Assembly (NCBI RefSeq): GCF_014863605.1
Contig: NZ_CP062252.1
Coordinates: 6,501,028 to 6,565,027, forward strand
Source of the DNA: Pseudomonas allokribbensis
GTDB lineage: Bacteria; Pseudomonadota; Gammaproteobacteria; Pseudomonadales; Pseudomonadaceae
Length of the DNA: 64,000 nt
Direction of reading: 5' to 3'
This document shows positions 47,420 to 60,957 of this stretch, in pieces. A program made the position numbers and the translations under genes. Position 1 is the stretch's first letter, and each line of letters begins with the position of its first letter. The notes under the pieces were generated by a model. The model worked only from the letters and a program-made list of their open reading frames with translations. It was not told the origin of the DNA and did not search any database.

Positions 47420-47448
47420 AATCAATCGCACAACAAGTGGCTGACGGA

Positions 47449-47874
47449 TTAACCGCCAAACTTCTTGCGGATCTGCTGGACGGTGCGCAGCTGAGCTGCA
47501 GCCTCGGCCAGACGTGCGGACGCAGCTCCGTAATCGAAATCTGCGCTCTTCTCATGCAGAGCAGCTTCGGCAGCCTTGAGAGCTGCTTGAGCCTGAGCTT
47601 CATCCAGGTCGGCGGCACGTTGCACGGTATCGGCAAGCACCTTGACCATGTTCGGCTGAACCTCGAGGAAACCACCGGAGATGTAGAACACCTCGGCTTC
47701 CCCGCCTTGCTTGATCAGGCGGATCGGACCCGGCTTGAGATTCGTGATCAGCGGCGCGTGGCCCAGAGCGATACCAAGATCACCCAGAGCACCGTGCGCA
47801 ATCACCATCTCGACCAGGCCGGAAAAGATTTCTCCTTCCGCGCTGACGATATCGCAATGGACTGTCATAGCCAT
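47449..47874 (-). CDS. atpC: ATP synthase epsilon subunit
   Basis: 141 aa. The N-terminal beta-sandwich ([33 protein letters not shown]) has the family LGI...H.PL motif, followed by a C-terminal helical hairpin. It couples rotation and inhibits hydrolysis in F1. Last gene of the atpIBEFHAGDC operon. Two Met codons start the frame; the first is annotated. Confidence 0.96.
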   Translation of the reverse strand: MAMTVHCDIVSAEGEIFSGLVEMVIAHGALGDLGIALGHAPLITNLKPGPIRLIKQGGEAEVFYISGGFLEVQPNMVKVLADTVQRAADLDEAQAQAALKAAEAALHEKSADFDYGAASARLAEAAAQLRTVQQIRKKFGG

Positions 47875-47896
47875 CTGATTGCCTCAACCTAAATGA

Positions 47897-47914
47897 GCGC
47901 CCGTTGCCGGGCGC
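47897..47914 (-). repeat. GCAA-tetraloop hairpin between atpD and atpC
   Basis: On the mRNA GCGCCCG and CGGGCGC arms (7 bp) enclose GCAA, a GNRA-type loop. It lacks a T-run, so it is more likely an RNA-stability or translation element than a terminator. Confidence 0.6.
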
Positions 47915-47919
47915 CGGGA

Positions 47920-49326
<1,407 letters not shown>

Positions 49327-50187
49327 TTAAACCGCGGCAGCGCCGCCGACGATTTCCGAGATCTCTTGGGTGATCGCAGCCTGACGCGCCTTGTTGTAGA
49401 TCAGCTGCAAATCGCTGATCAAATCACCGGCGTTGTCGGTAGCGTTCTTCATCGCGATCATCCGCGCAGCTTGTTCAGCCGCGTTGTTCTCGACCACCGC
49501 CTGGTAGACCTGCGACTCCACGTAACGGACCATCAAGCCGTCCAGCAGCTCCTTGGCATCCGGTTCGTAGAGATAGTCCCAGTGGTGCTTGAGTTCTTGA
49601 TCCGGGGTTGCCACCAGTGGAATCAACTGCTCCACGGTAGGCTGTTGCGTCATGGTGTTGATGAACTTGTTGGATACCACGGACAGGCGGTCAATACGGC
49701 CGTCCAGATAAGCATCCAGCATCACCTTGACGCTGCCGATCAGATCATTGATCGACGGCTCTTCACCCAGGTGGCTGATAGCTGCAACGACGTTACCGCC
49801 GAAGTTGCGGAAAAAGGCCGCACCCTTGCTACCAACGACACACAGATCAATCTCGACGCCGTTTTCGCGGTTTACCGCCATGTCCTTGACCAGGGCCTTG
49901 AACAGGTTGGTGTTCAAGCCGCCGCACAGACCACGGTCACTGCTCACTACGACATAACCAACGCGCTTGATGGCGCGGTCGATCATGAACGGGTGGCGGT
50001 ATTCCGGGTTGGCGTTGGCCAGATGCCCAATTACCTGGCGGATACGCTCCGCATAAGGACGGCTAGCAGCCATGCGCATTTGTGCCTTGCGCATTTTGCT
50101 GACCGCCACTTTTTCCATGGCGCTGGTAATCTTTTGCGTGCTTTTGATGCTCGCAATCTTACTGCGAATCTCTTTTGCGCCTGCCAT
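49327..50187 (-). CDS. atpG: ATP synthase gamma subunit
   Basis: 286 aa, the central rotor shaft of F1. The N-terminal coiled helix begins [21 protein letters not shown], and the C-terminal helix ends [20 protein letters not shown], the most conserved part of the family. It lies between atpA and atpD. Confidence 0.97.
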   Translation of the reverse strand: MAGAKEIRSKIASIKSTQKITSAMEKVAVSKMRKAQMRMAASRPYAERIRQVIGHLANANPEYRHPFMIDRAIKRVGYVVVSSDRGLCGGLNTNLFKALVKDMAVNRENGVEIDLCVVGSKGAAFFRNFGGNVVAAISHLGEEPSINDLIGSVKVMLDAYLDGRIDRLSVVSNKFINTMTQQPTVEQLIPLVATPDQELKHHWDYLYEPDAKELLDGLMVRYVESQVYQAVVENNAAEQAARMIAMKNATDNAGDLISDLQLIYNKARQAAITQEISEIVGGAAAV

Positions 50188-50208
50188 GTAACACCTATCA
50201 GGTTAGCA

Positions 50209-50232
50209 AGCGGGAGCCTTGCGGCTCCCGCT
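50209..50232 (-). repeat. GCAA-tetraloop hairpin between atpA and atpG
   Basis: AGCGGGAGCC and GGCTCCCGCT arms give a perfect 10-bp stem with a GCAA loop on the mRNA. It sits 5 bases after the atpA stop. With no T-run after it, it is probably a stability or attenuation element. Confidence 0.65.
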
Positions 50233-50237
50233 GCGGC

Positions 50238-51782
50238 TTACCAGGTTTGGGTGGCCTTGAACTTCTCGATACCGGCTTTCATGCCAGCGTCGATTTCGTC
50301 ATTGAAGTCACCCTTCACGTTGATCTTCGCCATCAAATCGGCGTGATCGCGGTTGAAGAAAGCAATCAGCGCTTGTTCGAAGCTGCCGATCTTGGCGATT
50401 TCAACGTCAGTCAGGAACCCACGCTCAGCGGCATACAGCGACAGCGCCATGTCAGCGATCGACATTGGTGCGTATTGCTTCTGCTTCATCAGCTCGGTAA
50501 CGCGCTGACCATGCTCAAGTTGCTTACGGGTCGCTTCGTCCAGGTCAGAAGCGAACTGGGCGAATGCCGCCAGTTCACGGTACTGAGCCAGAGCGGTACG
50601 GATACCACCGGACAGCTTCTTGATGATCTTGGTCTGAGCGGCACCACCCACACGGGATACCGAAACACCGGCGTTCACTGCAGGGCGGATGCCCGAGTTG
50701 AACATGGCCGATTCCAGGAAGATCTGACCGTCGGTGATGGAAATCACGTTGGTCGGAACGAACGCGGAAACGTCGCCAGCCTGGGTTTCGATGATCGGCA
50801 GTGCGGTCAGGGAACCGGTTTTGCCGGTCACTGCGCCGTTGGTGAACTTCTCTACGTATTCTTCCGAAACGCGGGATGCGCGCTCCAGCAGACGGGAGTG
50901 GAGATAGAACACGTCGCCTGGGTAAGCTTCACGGCCTGGTGGACGGCGCAGCAGCAGGGAAATCTGGCGGTAAGCCACTGCTTGCTTGGACAGATCGTCA
51001 TAAACGATCAGCGCGTCTTCACCGCGGTCGCGGAAGAATTCACCCATGGTGCAACCGGAGTACGGTGCCAGGAATTGCAGCGCAGGAGATTCCGAAGCAC
51101 TGGCAGCCACGATGATCGTGTTGGCCAGGGCGCCGTTTTCTTCCAGCTTGCGAACCACGTTGGCGATGGTCGATTGTTTCTGACCGATTGCAACGTAGAC
51201 GCAGAAAATGCCGCTGTCTTTCTGGTTGATGATCGCGTCGATCGCCAGAGCGGTCTTACCGATCTGACGGTCACCGATGATCAGCTCACGCTGGCCACGG
51301 CCGACAGGGATCATGGCATCGACAGCCTTGTAGCCAGTCTGTACAGGCTGGTCTACCGACTTACGCCAGATCACGCCTGGAGCAACTTTCTCGACCGCGT
51401 CGGTCAAGGTGTTGTTCAGCGGACCTTTGCCGTCAACTGGGTTACCCAGTGCGTCGACAACGCGACCCAGCAGTTCCTTACCAACCGGAACTTCGAGGAT
51501 GCGGCCGGTGCACTTGGCGCTCATGCCTTCAGCCAGAGACTGGTAGGAGCCCAATACAACGGCACCTACGGAGTCTTGCTCCAGGTTGAGGGCCATACCG
51601 TAGACGCCGCCCGGAAACTCGATCATCTCGCCGTACATGACGTCGGCCAGACCGTGAATCCGCACGATGCCGTCAGATACGCTGACGACAGTGCCTTCGT
51701 TACGGGCTTGGGAGGTCACATCGAGCTTGTCGATGCGGCCCTTGATAATTTCACTTATTTCGGAAGGATTGAGTTGCTGCAT
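50238..51782 (-). CDS. atpA: ATP synthase alpha subunit
   Basis: 514 aa. Walker [10 protein letters not shown] is at about 169-177. Other family blocks are [47 protein letters not shown] and the arginine-finger region [14 protein letters not shown]. Non-catalytic nucleotide-binding subunit of F1. Confidence 0.98.
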   Translation of the reverse strand: MQQLNPSEISEIIKGRIDKLDVTSQARNEGTVVSVSDGIVRIHGLADVMYGEMIEFPGGVYGMALNLEQDSVGAVVLGSYQSLAEGMSAKCTGRILEVPVGKELLGRVVDALGNPVDGKGPLNNTLTDAVEKVAPGVIWRKSVDQPVQTGYKAVDAMIPVGRGQRELIIGDRQIGKTALAIDAIINQKDSGIFCVYVAIGQKQSTIANVVRKLEENGALANTIIVAASASESPALQFLAPYSGCTMGEFFRDRGEDALIVYDDLSKQAVAYRQISLLLRRPPGREAYPGDVFYLHSRLLERASRVSEEYVEKFTNGAVTGKTGSLTALPIIETQAGDVSAFVPTNVISITDGQIFLESAMFNSGIRPAVNAGVSVSRVGGAAQTKIIKKLSGGIRTALAQYRELAAFAQFASDLDEATRKQLEHGQRVTELMKQKQYAPMSIADMALSLYAAERGFLTDVEIAKIGSFEQALIAFFNRDHADLMAKINVKGDFNDEIDAGMKAGIEKFKATQTW

Positions 51783-51803
51783 TGCTCTGCTGCCCCTTCA
51801 AAC

Positions 51804-52340
51804 TCAAGATTTCAATGCTTCGGCAAGTTTCGCGATTTTGCCGCGAATCGAGCCATCGATAACCAGGTCGCCGGCGCGGATAACGACACCACCTATAAGG
51901 GCAGCATCCTCCGCAACTTGCAGGCGCACTTCCCGGTTGAGTCGTGCACTGAGAACCTTGGCGAGTTTGTCTTGCTGTTCTTGGTTCAATGCAAAAGCAC
52001 TGGTCACTTCAACGTCTACCGATTTCTCTTGTTCGGCCTTGTACAGGTCGAACAGAGCAGCAATCTCCGGCAGAAGCGGGAGACGGTCGTTTTCGGCAAC
52101 GACATTGATGAAGTTCTGTGCCTTGGCATCAAACTTGTCGCCGCACACGTCAATGAACGTGGCGGCCTTTTCTGCGCTCGTCAGTCGCGGGGCCTTGAGC
52201 ACGCGCTGCATGGTGTCGTCTTGCGACACCGCTGCAGCCAGGCCGAGCATGGCTGACCAATTGGCCAGTTGCTGGTGGGCCTGAGCGTGCTCGAAGGCCG
52301 CCTTAGCGTAAGGTCGGGCCAACGTGGTCAGTTCTGCCAT
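51804..52340 (-). CDS. atpH: ATP synthase delta subunit
   Basis: 178 aa, F1 stator subunit. The N-terminal helical domain ([16 protein letters not shown]) and the C-terminal signature [25 protein letters not shown] are present. It links F1 to the b-subunit stalk. Confidence 0.96.
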   Translation of the reverse strand: MAELTTLARPYAKAAFEHAQAHQQLANWSAMLGLAAAVSQDDTMQRVLKAPRLTSAEKAATFIDVCGDKFDAKAQNFINVVAENDRLPLLPEIAALFDLYKAEQEKSVDVEVTSAFALNQEQQDKLAKVLSARLNREVRLQVAEDAALIGGVVIRAGDLVIDGSIRGKIAKLAEALKS

Positions 52341-52352
52341 GATCGCCCTCGC

Positions 52353-52823
52353 TTAGATTTCAGCAGCCAGTTGGTTAACCAGCTCTGCGTGCGCGTTTTG
52401 ATCGATTGTGGCACCCAGGATCTTCTCGGCGCCGCCGACAGCCAGCAAGCCCACTTGGGCGCGCAGCTTGTCTTTGACACTGTTCAGTTCCTGTTCGATC
52501 TCGGCTTGAGCCTGAACCTTCACACGGTCAGCGTCGACGCGGGCCTTTTCAACGGCCTCTTCGACAATCTGGTTACCGCGTTTCTTGGCTTGCTCGATGA
52601 TTTCAGCTGCCTGAGCTTTCGCTTCGCGCAGTTGCTGACCCGCTTTCTCTTGGGCCAACTCCAGGTCGCGAGCTGCTCGGCTGGCAGCGTCCAGACCATC
52701 AGCGATCTTCTTTTGACGTTCGTGCAGAGCTGCGATGACCGGAGGCCATACGAACTTCATGCAGAACAGTACAAAAATCAGGAACGCAACGGACTGGCCA
52801 ATCAGGGTCGCATTAATGTTCAC
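52353..52823 (-). CDS. atpF: ATP synthase subunit b
   Basis: 156 aa. One N-terminal membrane helix ([28 protein letters not shown]) is followed by a long charged coiled coil (about 35-140). Stator stalk of the ATP synthase. Confidence 0.97.
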   Translation of the reverse strand: MNINATLIGQSVAFLIFVLFCMKFVWPPVIAALHERQKKIADGLDAASRAARDLELAQEKAGQQLREAKAQAAEIIEQAKKRGNQIVEEAVEKARVDADRVKVQAQAEIEQELNSVKDKLRAQVGLLAVGGAEKILGATIDQNAHAELVNQLAAEI

Positions 52824-52881
52824 GCCAACACCTCGCAGTTACGTTGTCCATCACACCAAATCACTCGGAAAATCCGAATGA

Positions 52882-53154
<273 letters not shown>

Positions 53155-53227
53155 TTACGTCGTATGGTTTAGGTTTTTTAGATTAAAGCGGTAAAACAAA
53201 TCGTTTCATGGTGCCCCGTGAGGAGCC

Positions 53228-53249
53228 CCTTCCCGTTTTACCGGGAAGG
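53228..53249 (-). repeat. Hairpin between atpB and atpE
   Basis: CCTTCCCG and CGGGAAGG give a perfect 8-bp stem with a 6-base loop in the 134-bp gap in front of atpE. In the mRNA it separates atpB from the highly translated atpE, so a role in processing or differential stability is likely. Confidence 0.55.
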
Positions 53250-53273
53250 ACATCAGACTAGTCGAGACTGGTC

Positions 53274-54567
<1,294 letters not shown>

Positions 54568-54641
54568 CACGATTGCTCTCCAATGGTCGGCTGCCGAAAT
54601 TCAATAACTTGGCATAATTTGTGCCGACAAAATGCGCGCAG

Positions 54642-54670
54642 AGTATAGGGGCGGTTCTGCCCCTATTCAA
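54642..54670 (-). promoter_or_regulatory. Sigma70 promoter of the atp operon with hairpin spacer
   Basis: On the coding strand TTGAAT and TATACT are separated by exactly 17 bases. The spacer with its edges forms an inverted repeat ATAGGGGC/GCCCCTAT around a 6-base centre, which could also act as the end of the parAB transcript. Confidence 0.75.
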
Positions 54671-54715
54671 CTGTCAGGTAGTGATTTCCGACTGCGCGCT
54701 ACAAGAGGAATTGTT

Positions 54716-55588
54716 TCAGCGGATGTGTGCGAGCACACCCTGAAGCTCGTCGAGGGAGTTGTAACCGATCACCAACTGACCCTTTCCCTTCTTCCCGTGG
54801 CGGATCTGCACCGCAGAGCCTAGGCGCTCGGCCAGACGTTGCTCGAGGCGAGCGATATCCGGGTCGGGTTTGGAGGGTTCGACAGGCTCGGGTTTGCCAC
54901 TCAACCACTGACGAACCAGTGCTTCAGTCTGGCGCACGGTAAGACCGCGTGCGACAACATGTCGCGCCCCTTCCACCTGCTGATTGTCCGGCAGACCGAG
55001 CAATGCACGGGCATGGCCCATTTCCAGGTCGCCGTGGGACAGCATGGTCTTGATGACTTCCGGCAGCGCAATCAGGCGCAACAGGTTGGCTACGGTGACG
55101 CGGGACTTACCCACAGCCTCGGCCACCTGTTGCTGGGTGAGCTGGAATTCCTGCTGCAAACGCTGCAGCGCTACCGCTTCTTCGATCGGATTGAGGTCTT
55201 CGCGCTGGATGTTCTCGATCAACGCAATGGCGATCGCGGTTTCATCCGGCACATCACGGACCATGGCCGGGATGGTTTCCTGGCCGGCCTGCTGGCTTGC
55301 GCGCCAGCGACGCTCACCGGCGATGATTTCAAAGCGGCCACCACCAATCGGGCGAACCACGATCGGCTGCATCACGCCCTGGGCCTTGATCGACTGCGCC
55401 AGCTCTTCCAGCGCCTGCGGATCCATGTCCCGGCGTGGCTGATACTTGCCGCGCTGCAACAGGTCCAGTGGCAGGTGCTGCAACTCACGGCTGTCAGCCT
55501 GCGCCGCTTGTTCTTCCAGCGAGCTGACAGTCGGACCGCTCAGCAGTGCATCCAGTCCTCGTCCGAGACCTCGTTTCTTGACGGCCAT
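54716..55588 (-). CDS. parB: Chromosome-partitioning protein ParB
   Basis: 290 aa. The N-terminus KKRGLGRGLDALLSG contains the ParA-interacting helix. The CTP-binding/ParB domain has GERRWRASQQAG, followed by a helix-turn-helix (LTQQQVAEAVGKSRVTVANLLRLI) and a C-terminal dimerisation domain. It binds parS; one perfect site is at 4498-4511. It lies 9 bases after parA. Confidence 0.96.
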   Translation of the reverse strand: MAVKKRGLGRGLDALLSGPTVSSLEEQAAQADSRELQHLPLDLLQRGKYQPRRDMDPQALEELAQSIKAQGVMQPIVVRPIGGGRFEIIAGERRWRASQQAGQETIPAMVRDVPDETAIAIALIENIQREDLNPIEEAVALQRLQQEFQLTQQQVAEAVGKSRVTVANLLRLIALPEVIKTMLSHGDLEMGHARALLGLPDNQQVEGARHVVARGLTVRQTEALVRQWLSGKPEPVEPSKPDPDIARLEQRLAERLGSAVQIRHGKKGKGQLVIGYNSLDELQGVLAHIR

Positions 55589-55597
55589 GGGGATTCC

Positions 55598-56395
55598 TTA
55601 AGTTGGCTGAGCAGCGGCGATGCGTGAATTTTTGCGCTGACGGCGAACCATCTCGCCCGCCAGGGCCAGATAGGCCAGCGCGCCACGCGATTGCTTGTCG
55701 TAGGCCAGCGCCGGCATGCCGTAGCTCGGAGCTTCGGCCAGGCGGATGTTGCGCGGGATCACCGTGTCGTACAGCTGATCGCCGAAGTGTTCCTTGAGCT
55801 GGGCCGATACATCGTTCATCAGGCTCAGGCGCGGGTCGTACATGGTCCGCAGCAGACCTTCGACTTTCAGGTTCGGGTTCAGCAGTTCGGCAATGCGCTT
55901 GATGTTATCCACAAGGTCGCTCAAACCTTCGAGCGCAAAGTACTCGCACTGCATGGGGATAATCACCCCGTCAGCGGCGACCAGTGCGTTCAGCGTGAGC
56001 ATCGACAGCGACGGCGGGCAGTCGATCAGAATGTAATCGTAGTTTTCACGGATCGGCGCCAGCGCGCTGCGCAGACGACTTTCCTTCATCTGCATTTCCA
56101 GCAGCACCACTTCGGCCGCCGTCAGATCGCGGTTGGCCGGCAGCAGTTGATAACCACCGTGTTCGGAGTAGTGCATGGCCTGGGCCAGATCGCATTCGCC
56201 GATCAGCAGGTCGTAGACCGAGTTTTCCAGGCCATGTTTATCCACACCGCTACCCATGGTGGCGTTGCCCTGTGGATCGAGATCGATCAACAGCACCCGG
56301 CGCTTGGTCGCGACCAGGGATGCTGCGAGGTTGATGCAGGTGGTGGTCTTGCCCACACCACCCTTCTGGTTCGCTATCGCGAATACCTTAGCCAT
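55598..56395 (-). CDS. parA: Chromosome-partitioning ATPase ParA (Soj)
   Basis: 265 aa. The deviant Walker A is KGGVGKTT (about 11-18). DLDPQGNATMGSG and DYILIDCPPSLSMLT (Walker B) follow. The start at 56395 (MAKVFAIANQ) is the family N-terminus; six extra residues upstream are rejected. Two exact DnaA boxes lie in its coding sequence (55905 and 56238). Confidence 0.96.
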   Translation of the reverse strand: MAKVFAIANQKGGVGKTTTCINLAASLVATKRRVLLIDLDPQGNATMGSGVDKHGLENSVYDLLIGECDLAQAMHYSEHGGYQLLPANRDLTAAEVVLLEMQMKESRLRSALAPIRENYDYILIDCPPSLSMLTLNALVAADGVIIPMQCEYFALEGLSDLVDNIKRIAELLNPNLKVEGLLRTMYDPRLSLMNDVSAQLKEHFGDQLYDTVIPRNIRLAEAPSYGMPALAYDKQSRGALAYLALAGEMVRRQRKNSRIAAAQPT

Positions 56396-56413
56396 TCTTG
56401 CTTGTGTTCCCAA

Positions 56414-57058
56414 TCATGCCGTGCGGCGCAGTATCAGCAGATGGCGTTGGCCTTGGCAACCGGGTACGGCCAGGGCGTGTTCGCTATCGAGTTTGAAGTC
56501 TGCCGGCAATGCTACCAGCTCATCGGCCGGATGGACGCCCTTCATTGCCAGCCAGCGTGTATCGGCGTCGCCAAGGTGGCGAGTCCAGTTGGTGAAGTTC
56601 TCCATGCTGCTGAACGCCCGGGAAATGATCCCGTTGAACGGCTGTGCAGGCTGGAACGCTTCGACGCGACTGTGGATAACTTGCAGGTTATCCAGTTTGA
56701 GTTCGAGTTTGACCTGGGTCAGGAAGCGGGTTTTCTTGCCGTTGCTGTCCAGGCAGGTCACTTGCGAGTCTGGATACAGGATCGCCAAAGGGATCCCCGG
56801 CATGCCGCCGCCGCTACCGACATCCAGCCAGCGGCCGTTTTCGATGAACGACATCACGCTGAGGCTATCGAGCAAGTGACGGGAAACCATTTCGTCCGGA
56901 TCGCGGACGGCAGTCAGGTTGTAGGCCTGGTTCCATTTGATCAACAGGGCCAGATAACCCAGCAGCAATTCGTGCTGGGTTTCAGTGAGATTGACACCGA
57001 GCTCGCGGGCTCCTGTGGATAACTCTTCGGCGTGTTGCGAAGTGACCTTAGAACTCAA
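56414..57058 (-). CDS. rsmG: 16S rRNA (guanine-527-N7)-methyltransferase RsmG
   Basis: 214 aa with a TTG start at 57058 overlapping the mnmG TGA by 3 bases; GGAG lies 8 bases upstream. No ATG or GTG gives the family N-terminus [23 protein letters not shown]-binding [20 protein letters not shown] is at about 74-93. It methylates G527 of 16S rRNA. Two exact DnaA boxes occur in its frame (56671, 57014). The open frame reaching 57562 is a shadow of mnmG. Confidence 0.93.
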   Translation of the reverse strand: MSSKVTSQHAEELSTGARELGVNLTETQHELLLGYLALLIKWNQAYNLTAVRDPDEMVSRHLLDSLSVMSFIENGRWLDVGSGGGMPGIPLAILYPDSQVTCLDSNGKKTRFLTQVKLELKLDNLQVIHSRVEAFQPAQPFNGIISRAFSSMENFTNWTRHLGDADTRWLAMKGVHPADELVALPADFKLDSEHALAVPGCQGQRHLLILRRTA

Positions 57059-58956
57059 GCGCTTTGCTCCAACTGACGGCCCGCGCCGCGTTTTTTCAAA
57101 TGAATCATCAACAGCGAAATCGCTGCCGGGGTCACACCCGGGATCCGAGAAGCCTGGCCCAGCGTCTCGGGACGAGTCGCGCCAAGCTTGCTCTGGATCT
57201 CCTTGGAGAGACCGGAAATGTTGGTGTAATCGATATCCACAGGCAGTTTCGTGTCTTCGCTTGCACGCAGACGGGCGATTTCGTCCTGTTGACGGTCGAT
57301 GTAACCGGCGTATTTGGTCTTGATTTCGACCTGTTCGGCGACCTGTGGATCTTCGGCGCCCTGCCCGGTCACTTCGACCAGACCAGCGTAGTCGATTTCC
57401 GGACGACTCAAGAGGTTGAGCAAGTTGTATTCGTGAGTCAGCGGCGTGCCGAATTTCTCGGCAATCGCATCGCCCTGCTGCGTATTCGGGCGAACCCAAG
57501 TGCTTTTCAGGCGCTGTTCTTCGAGTTCGATGCTTTCGCGTTTCTTGCAGAACGCTGCCCAACGCGCGTCATCGACCAGACCCAGTTCGCGACCTTTTTC
57601 GGTCAGACGCAGGTCCGCGTTGTCCTCACGCAGGATCAGGCGGTACTCGGCACGGGAAGTAAACATGCGGTACGGCTCTTGGGTGCCGAGGGTAATCAGG
57701 TCGTCGACCAATACTCCGATGTACGCCTCATCGCGACGCGGGCACCAGGCTTCTTTGCCTTTCGCACGCAGTGCGGCGTTCGCGCCGGCCAGCAAACCCT
57801 GGGCGCCGGCTTCTTCGTAACCGGTGGTGCCGTTGATCTGGCCAGCGAAGAACAGACCGCCGATGACTTTGGTTTCCAGGCTGTACTTCAGGTCGCGTGG
57901 ATCGAAGTAGTCGTATTCGATCGCATAACCCGGACGCACGATGTGCGCGTTTTCCATGCCGCGGATCGATTGCACGATCTGCAATTGCACGTCGAACGGC
58001 AGGCTTGTGGATATCCCGTTCGGATACAGCTCATGGGTGGTCAGACCTTCCGGTTCGATGAACACCTGATGGCTTTCCTTGTCGGCAAAACGGTGGATCT
58101 TGTCTTCAATCGAAGGGCAATAACGCGGACCAATGCCTTCAATCTCGCCGGCTGCGGAATACATCGGCGAACGGTCGAGGTTCGCGGCAATGATTTCGTG
58201 GGTGCGGGCGTTGGTGTGAGTAATCCAGCAGCTGACCTGACGTGGATGCTGTTCCTTGTTGCCCATGAACGACATCACCGGGATCGGCGTATCACCCGGT
58301 TGCTCGGTCATCACCGAGAAATCCACAGACTTGCCGTCGATACGAGGTGGCGTACCGGTTTTCAGGCGACCGACACGCAGCGGCAGTTCACGCAGACGGT
58401 GCGCCAGGGCGATCGACGGCGGATCACCGGCGCGACCGCCAGAGAAATTCTGCAAACCGATGTGGATAAGTCCGCCCAGGAACGTACCGGTAGTCAGCAC
58501 AACGGAATCAGCGAAGAAACGCAGACCCATTTGCGTGACAACACCGCGTACTTGTTCCTGCTCGACGATCAGGTCATCAGCGGCCTGTTGAAATATCCAC
58601 AGGTTCGGCTGGTTTTCCAGAATTTCGCGGACAGCGGCCTTGTACAAAATCCGGTCGGCTTGCGCACGGGTCGCCCGTACGGCCGGGCCTTTGCGGCTGT
58701 TCAACACGCGAAACTGGATGCCGCCCTTATCGGTGGCCATGGCCATCGCGCCGCCAAGGGCGTCGATTTCCTTGACCAAATGGCTTTTGCCGATGCCACC
58801 GATGGCCGGGTTGCAACTCATGGCTCCGAGGGTTTCCACGTTATGCGTCAGCAGAAGGGTTTTTGCACCCATGCGTGCTGACGCCAGTGCTGCCTCGGTA
58901 CCGGCATGACCGCCGCCGATGACGATCACTTCAAAACGGGAAGGGAAATCCACCAC
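57055..58956 (-). CDS. mnmG: tRNA uridine 5-carboxymethylaminomethyl modification protein MnmG (GidA)
   Basis: 633 aa FAD protein. It has the N-terminal dinucleotide-binding [17 protein letters not shown] (about 14-30), the conserved [22 protein letters not shown], and [11 protein letters not shown]. Acts with MnmE on the wobble uridine of several tRNAs. First gene of mnmG-rsmG-parA-parB. The 549-bp gap upstream carries a DnaA-box cluster. Confidence 0.97.
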   Translation of the reverse strand: MVDFPSRFEVIVIGGGHAGTEAALASARMGAKTLLLTHNVETLGAMSCNPAIGGIGKSHLVKEIDALGGAMAMATDKGGIQFRVLNSRKGPAVRATRAQADRILYKAAVREILENQPNLWIFQQAADDLIVEQEQVRGVVTQMGLRFFADSVVLTTGTFLGGLIHIGLQNFSGGRAGDPPSIALAHRLRELPLRVGRLKTGTPPRIDGKSVDFSVMTEQPGDTPIPVMSFMGNKEQHPRQVSCWITHTNARTHEIIAANLDRSPMYSAAGEIEGIGPRYCPSIEDKIHRFADKESHQVFIEPEGLTTHELYPNGISTSLPFDVQLQIVQSIRGMENAHIVRPGYAIEYDYFDPRDLKYSLETKVIGGLFFAGQINGTTGYEEAGAQGLLAGANAALRAKGKEAWCPRRDEAYIGVLVDDLITLGTQEPYRMFTSRAEYRLILREDNADLRLTEKGRELGLVDDARWAAFCKKRESIELEEQRLKSTWVRPNTQQGDAIAEKFGTPLTHEYNLLNLLSRPEIDYAGLVEVTGQGAEDPQVAEQVEIKTKYAGYIDRQQDEIARLRASEDTKLPVDIDYTNISGLSKEIQSKLGATRPETLGQASRIPGVTPAAISLLMIHLKKRGAGRQLEQSA

Positions 58957-59165
58957 GCACCTCGTGCCTGCTTAAGTAGGTAATTCAGGAATAGTTTGAG
59001 ATCAGGTTTCTGGACCTGGTCGATAAGTATAGGGACTTCGCCCTTCCTAAAGAACCCTTTGCACAAAAATTAACCAGCTGTGGAGAACTCGCGGTTAAAA
59101 GAATAAAAAAGAGAGAAAGTTATAAAACCTTTGTTTTAAAGCTTATTCTTACTGCCCCACATTTC

Positions 59166-59367
59166 TGTGGATAGATTGCTACAGGCCTTAATATTCAAAA
59201 TGTACAGCGATTTAAAACCCTGTGCCCATGTGGTCAGGAGGCCCTTGGATAACCGGTGTAAGCCTGTGGATGAATGAGGAGGTTATCCACAGAGGCAGTT
59301 ATGTTCAGTTTTCAAGCCCTGTTATCAACTGCCCTCAGCGGCAGTTATTCACAGGGCTTAATCCACA
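59166..59367. other. DnaA-box cluster upstream of mnmG, origin-like region
   Basis: Within about 200 bp lie TTATCCACA (59283-59291, exact), TTATTCACA (59345-59353) and three one-mismatch boxes (59166-59174, 59265-59273, 59359-59367). An A/T-rich tract (about 59085-59160) flanks them. The gap 58957-59505 contains no gene that I can support. This arrangement resembles a replication origin or a DnaA-titrating and regulatory site for mnmG. Confidence 0.6.
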
Positions 59368-59462
59368 GAAATCGGACGAATGAAGGAATCGCGGACGCGG
59401 AAAATCCGCTCAGGAACAGAAAATCTGTCCGGCACTGGAGGAAGGGAAGTCAAAGAGGAGAG

Positions 59463-59491
59463 ACAGACAGGTCGCGAATGGACCTGTCTGT
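59463..59491 (-). terminator. Terminator of mnmE
   Basis: ACAGACAGGTC and GACCTGTCTGT form a perfect 11-bp stem with a 7-base loop, 14 bases after the mnmE stop. On the coding strand a C/T-rich stretch follows. Confidence 0.75.
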
Positions 59492-59505
59492 GGACAACGG
59501 AAGGG

Positions 59506-60876
59506 CTATTTACCGATGCAGAAGCTGGAAAAGATCCGTCCCAGCAGATCATCGGAGCTGAACGCTCCGGTAATTTCCCCGAGGGAATGCTGAGCCTGGC
59601 GCAGATCTTCTGCCAACAGTTCGCCGGCACCCGCCAGAGTCAGCTGCGCGCGACCGTGTTCAAGGGCCGCACTGGCATGACGCAAGGCTTCCAGGTGACG
59701 ACGGCGTGCGCTGAAGCTGCTTTCCGAGGTCTGCTCGTAACCCATGCAGGCTTTCAGGTGATCACGCAGAAGGTCCAGGCCTTCACCGGCAGACTTGGCG
59801 CTCAGGCTGATGGTCACGTGGCCATCGTCACTGACTTCCAGGGCAATGGCTTCACCAGTGAGATCAGCCTTGTTGCGAATCAGGGTGACCTTCGCCGGAT
59901 CTGGTCGGGTTTCAAGGAATTCTGGCCACAACGCGAACGGATCCGCAGCTTCCGGGGCCGCAGCATCGACCACCAACAGCACTCGATCGGCTTCGCCGAT
60001 GGCTTTCAATGCTCGCTCGACACCGATCTTTTCCACATGGTCGTCGGTATCACGCAAACCGGCAGTGTCCACGACATGCAGTGGCATGCCGTCGATGTGG
60101 ATATGTTCGCGCAGGATATCCCGGGTGGTGCCGGCGATTTCAGTCACGATGGCGGCTTCTCGACCGGCCAATGCGTTGAGCAGACTGGATTTGCCGGCAT
60201 TCGGACGACCGGCGATCACCACGGTCATGCCGTCACGCAGCAATGCACCCTGTCCGGCTTCGCGCAAGACGGTGGATAACTCGTCACGAACCTTGTCGAG
60301 CATGCTCAGCACGTGGCCATCGGCGAGGAAGTCGATCTCTTCTTCCGGGAAATCGATGGCTGCCTCGACATAAATCCTCAAACCGATCAGTTGTTCGGTG
60401 AGGTTATGCACACGCTGGGAAAACGCACCCTGTAAGGAACGCAACGCGTTGCGTGCAGCCTGTGCAGAACTGGCTTCGATCAGGTCGGCAATGGCCTCGG
60501 CCTGGGCGAGGTCGAGTTTGTCATTGAGGAATGCTCTTTCGCTGAACTCGCCGGGACGGGCCAGGCGGCAGCCCAGTTCCAGGCAACGCTTGAGCAACAT
60601 GTCGAGGACGATCGGACCGCCGTGGCCCTGCAGTTCCAGCACATCTTCACCGGTGAACGAGTTCGGCCCGGGGAAATACAGCGCCAGACCTTCATCCAGC
60701 ACCTGTTGATCGTCACTGAAGAACGGGCCGTAGTGGGCAAACCGCGGTTTCAGTTCGCGGCCGCTGATCGCTTTGGCCGCAATGCTGGCCAGCGGCCCGG
60801 AAATTCGAACGATGCCCACGCCGCCACGGCCCTGAGCGGTGGCGACGGCTGCGATGGTTTCACGAGGTGCGCTCAT
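59506..60876 (-). CDS. mnmE: tRNA modification GTPase MnmE (TrmE)
   Basis: 456 aa. The N-terminal tetrahydrofolate-binding domain ([22 protein letters not shown]) is followed by a G domain with [12 protein letters not shown] (Walker A) and DTAGLRD, and the C-terminal CIGK with the catalytic Cys. Partner of MnmG. The start at 60876 is preferred over 60894 by family N-terminus. Confidence 0.96.
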   Translation of the reverse strand: MSAPRETIAAVATAQGRGGVGIVRISGPLASIAAKAISGRELKPRFAHYGPFFSDDQQVLDEGLALYFPGPNSFTGEDVLELQGHGGPIVLDMLLKRCLELGCRLARPGEFSERAFLNDKLDLAQAEAIADLIEASSAQAARNALRSLQGAFSQRVHNLTEQLIGLRIYVEAAIDFPEEEIDFLADGHVLSMLDKVRDELSTVLREAGQGALLRDGMTVVIAGRPNAGKSSLLNALAGREAAIVTEIAGTTRDILREHIHIDGMPLHVVDTAGLRDTDDHVEKIGVERALKAIGEADRVLLVVDAAAPEAADPFALWPEFLETRPDPAKVTLIRNKADLTGEAIALEVSDDGHVTISLSAKSAGEGLDLLRDHLKACMGYEQTSESSFSARRRHLEALRHASAALEHGRAQLTLAGAGELLAEDLRQAQHSLGEITGAFSSDDLLGRIFSSFCIGK

Positions 60877-60908
60877 AAACCGGTATCCAGACAAAAGTGG
60901 CAGATAGC

Positions 60909-60933
60909 AAAACGCCCCACTAGGGGGCGTTTT
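60909..60933 (-). terminator. Rho-independent terminator after yidC
   Basis: AAAACGCCCC and GGGGCGTTTT form a perfect 10-bp stem with a 5-base loop, ending in T residues on the yidC strand. An exact DnaA box (60942-60950) lies between it and the yidC stop. Confidence 0.88.
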
Positions 60934-60957
60934 GAGTGGTGTTATCCACAGAGTAAG

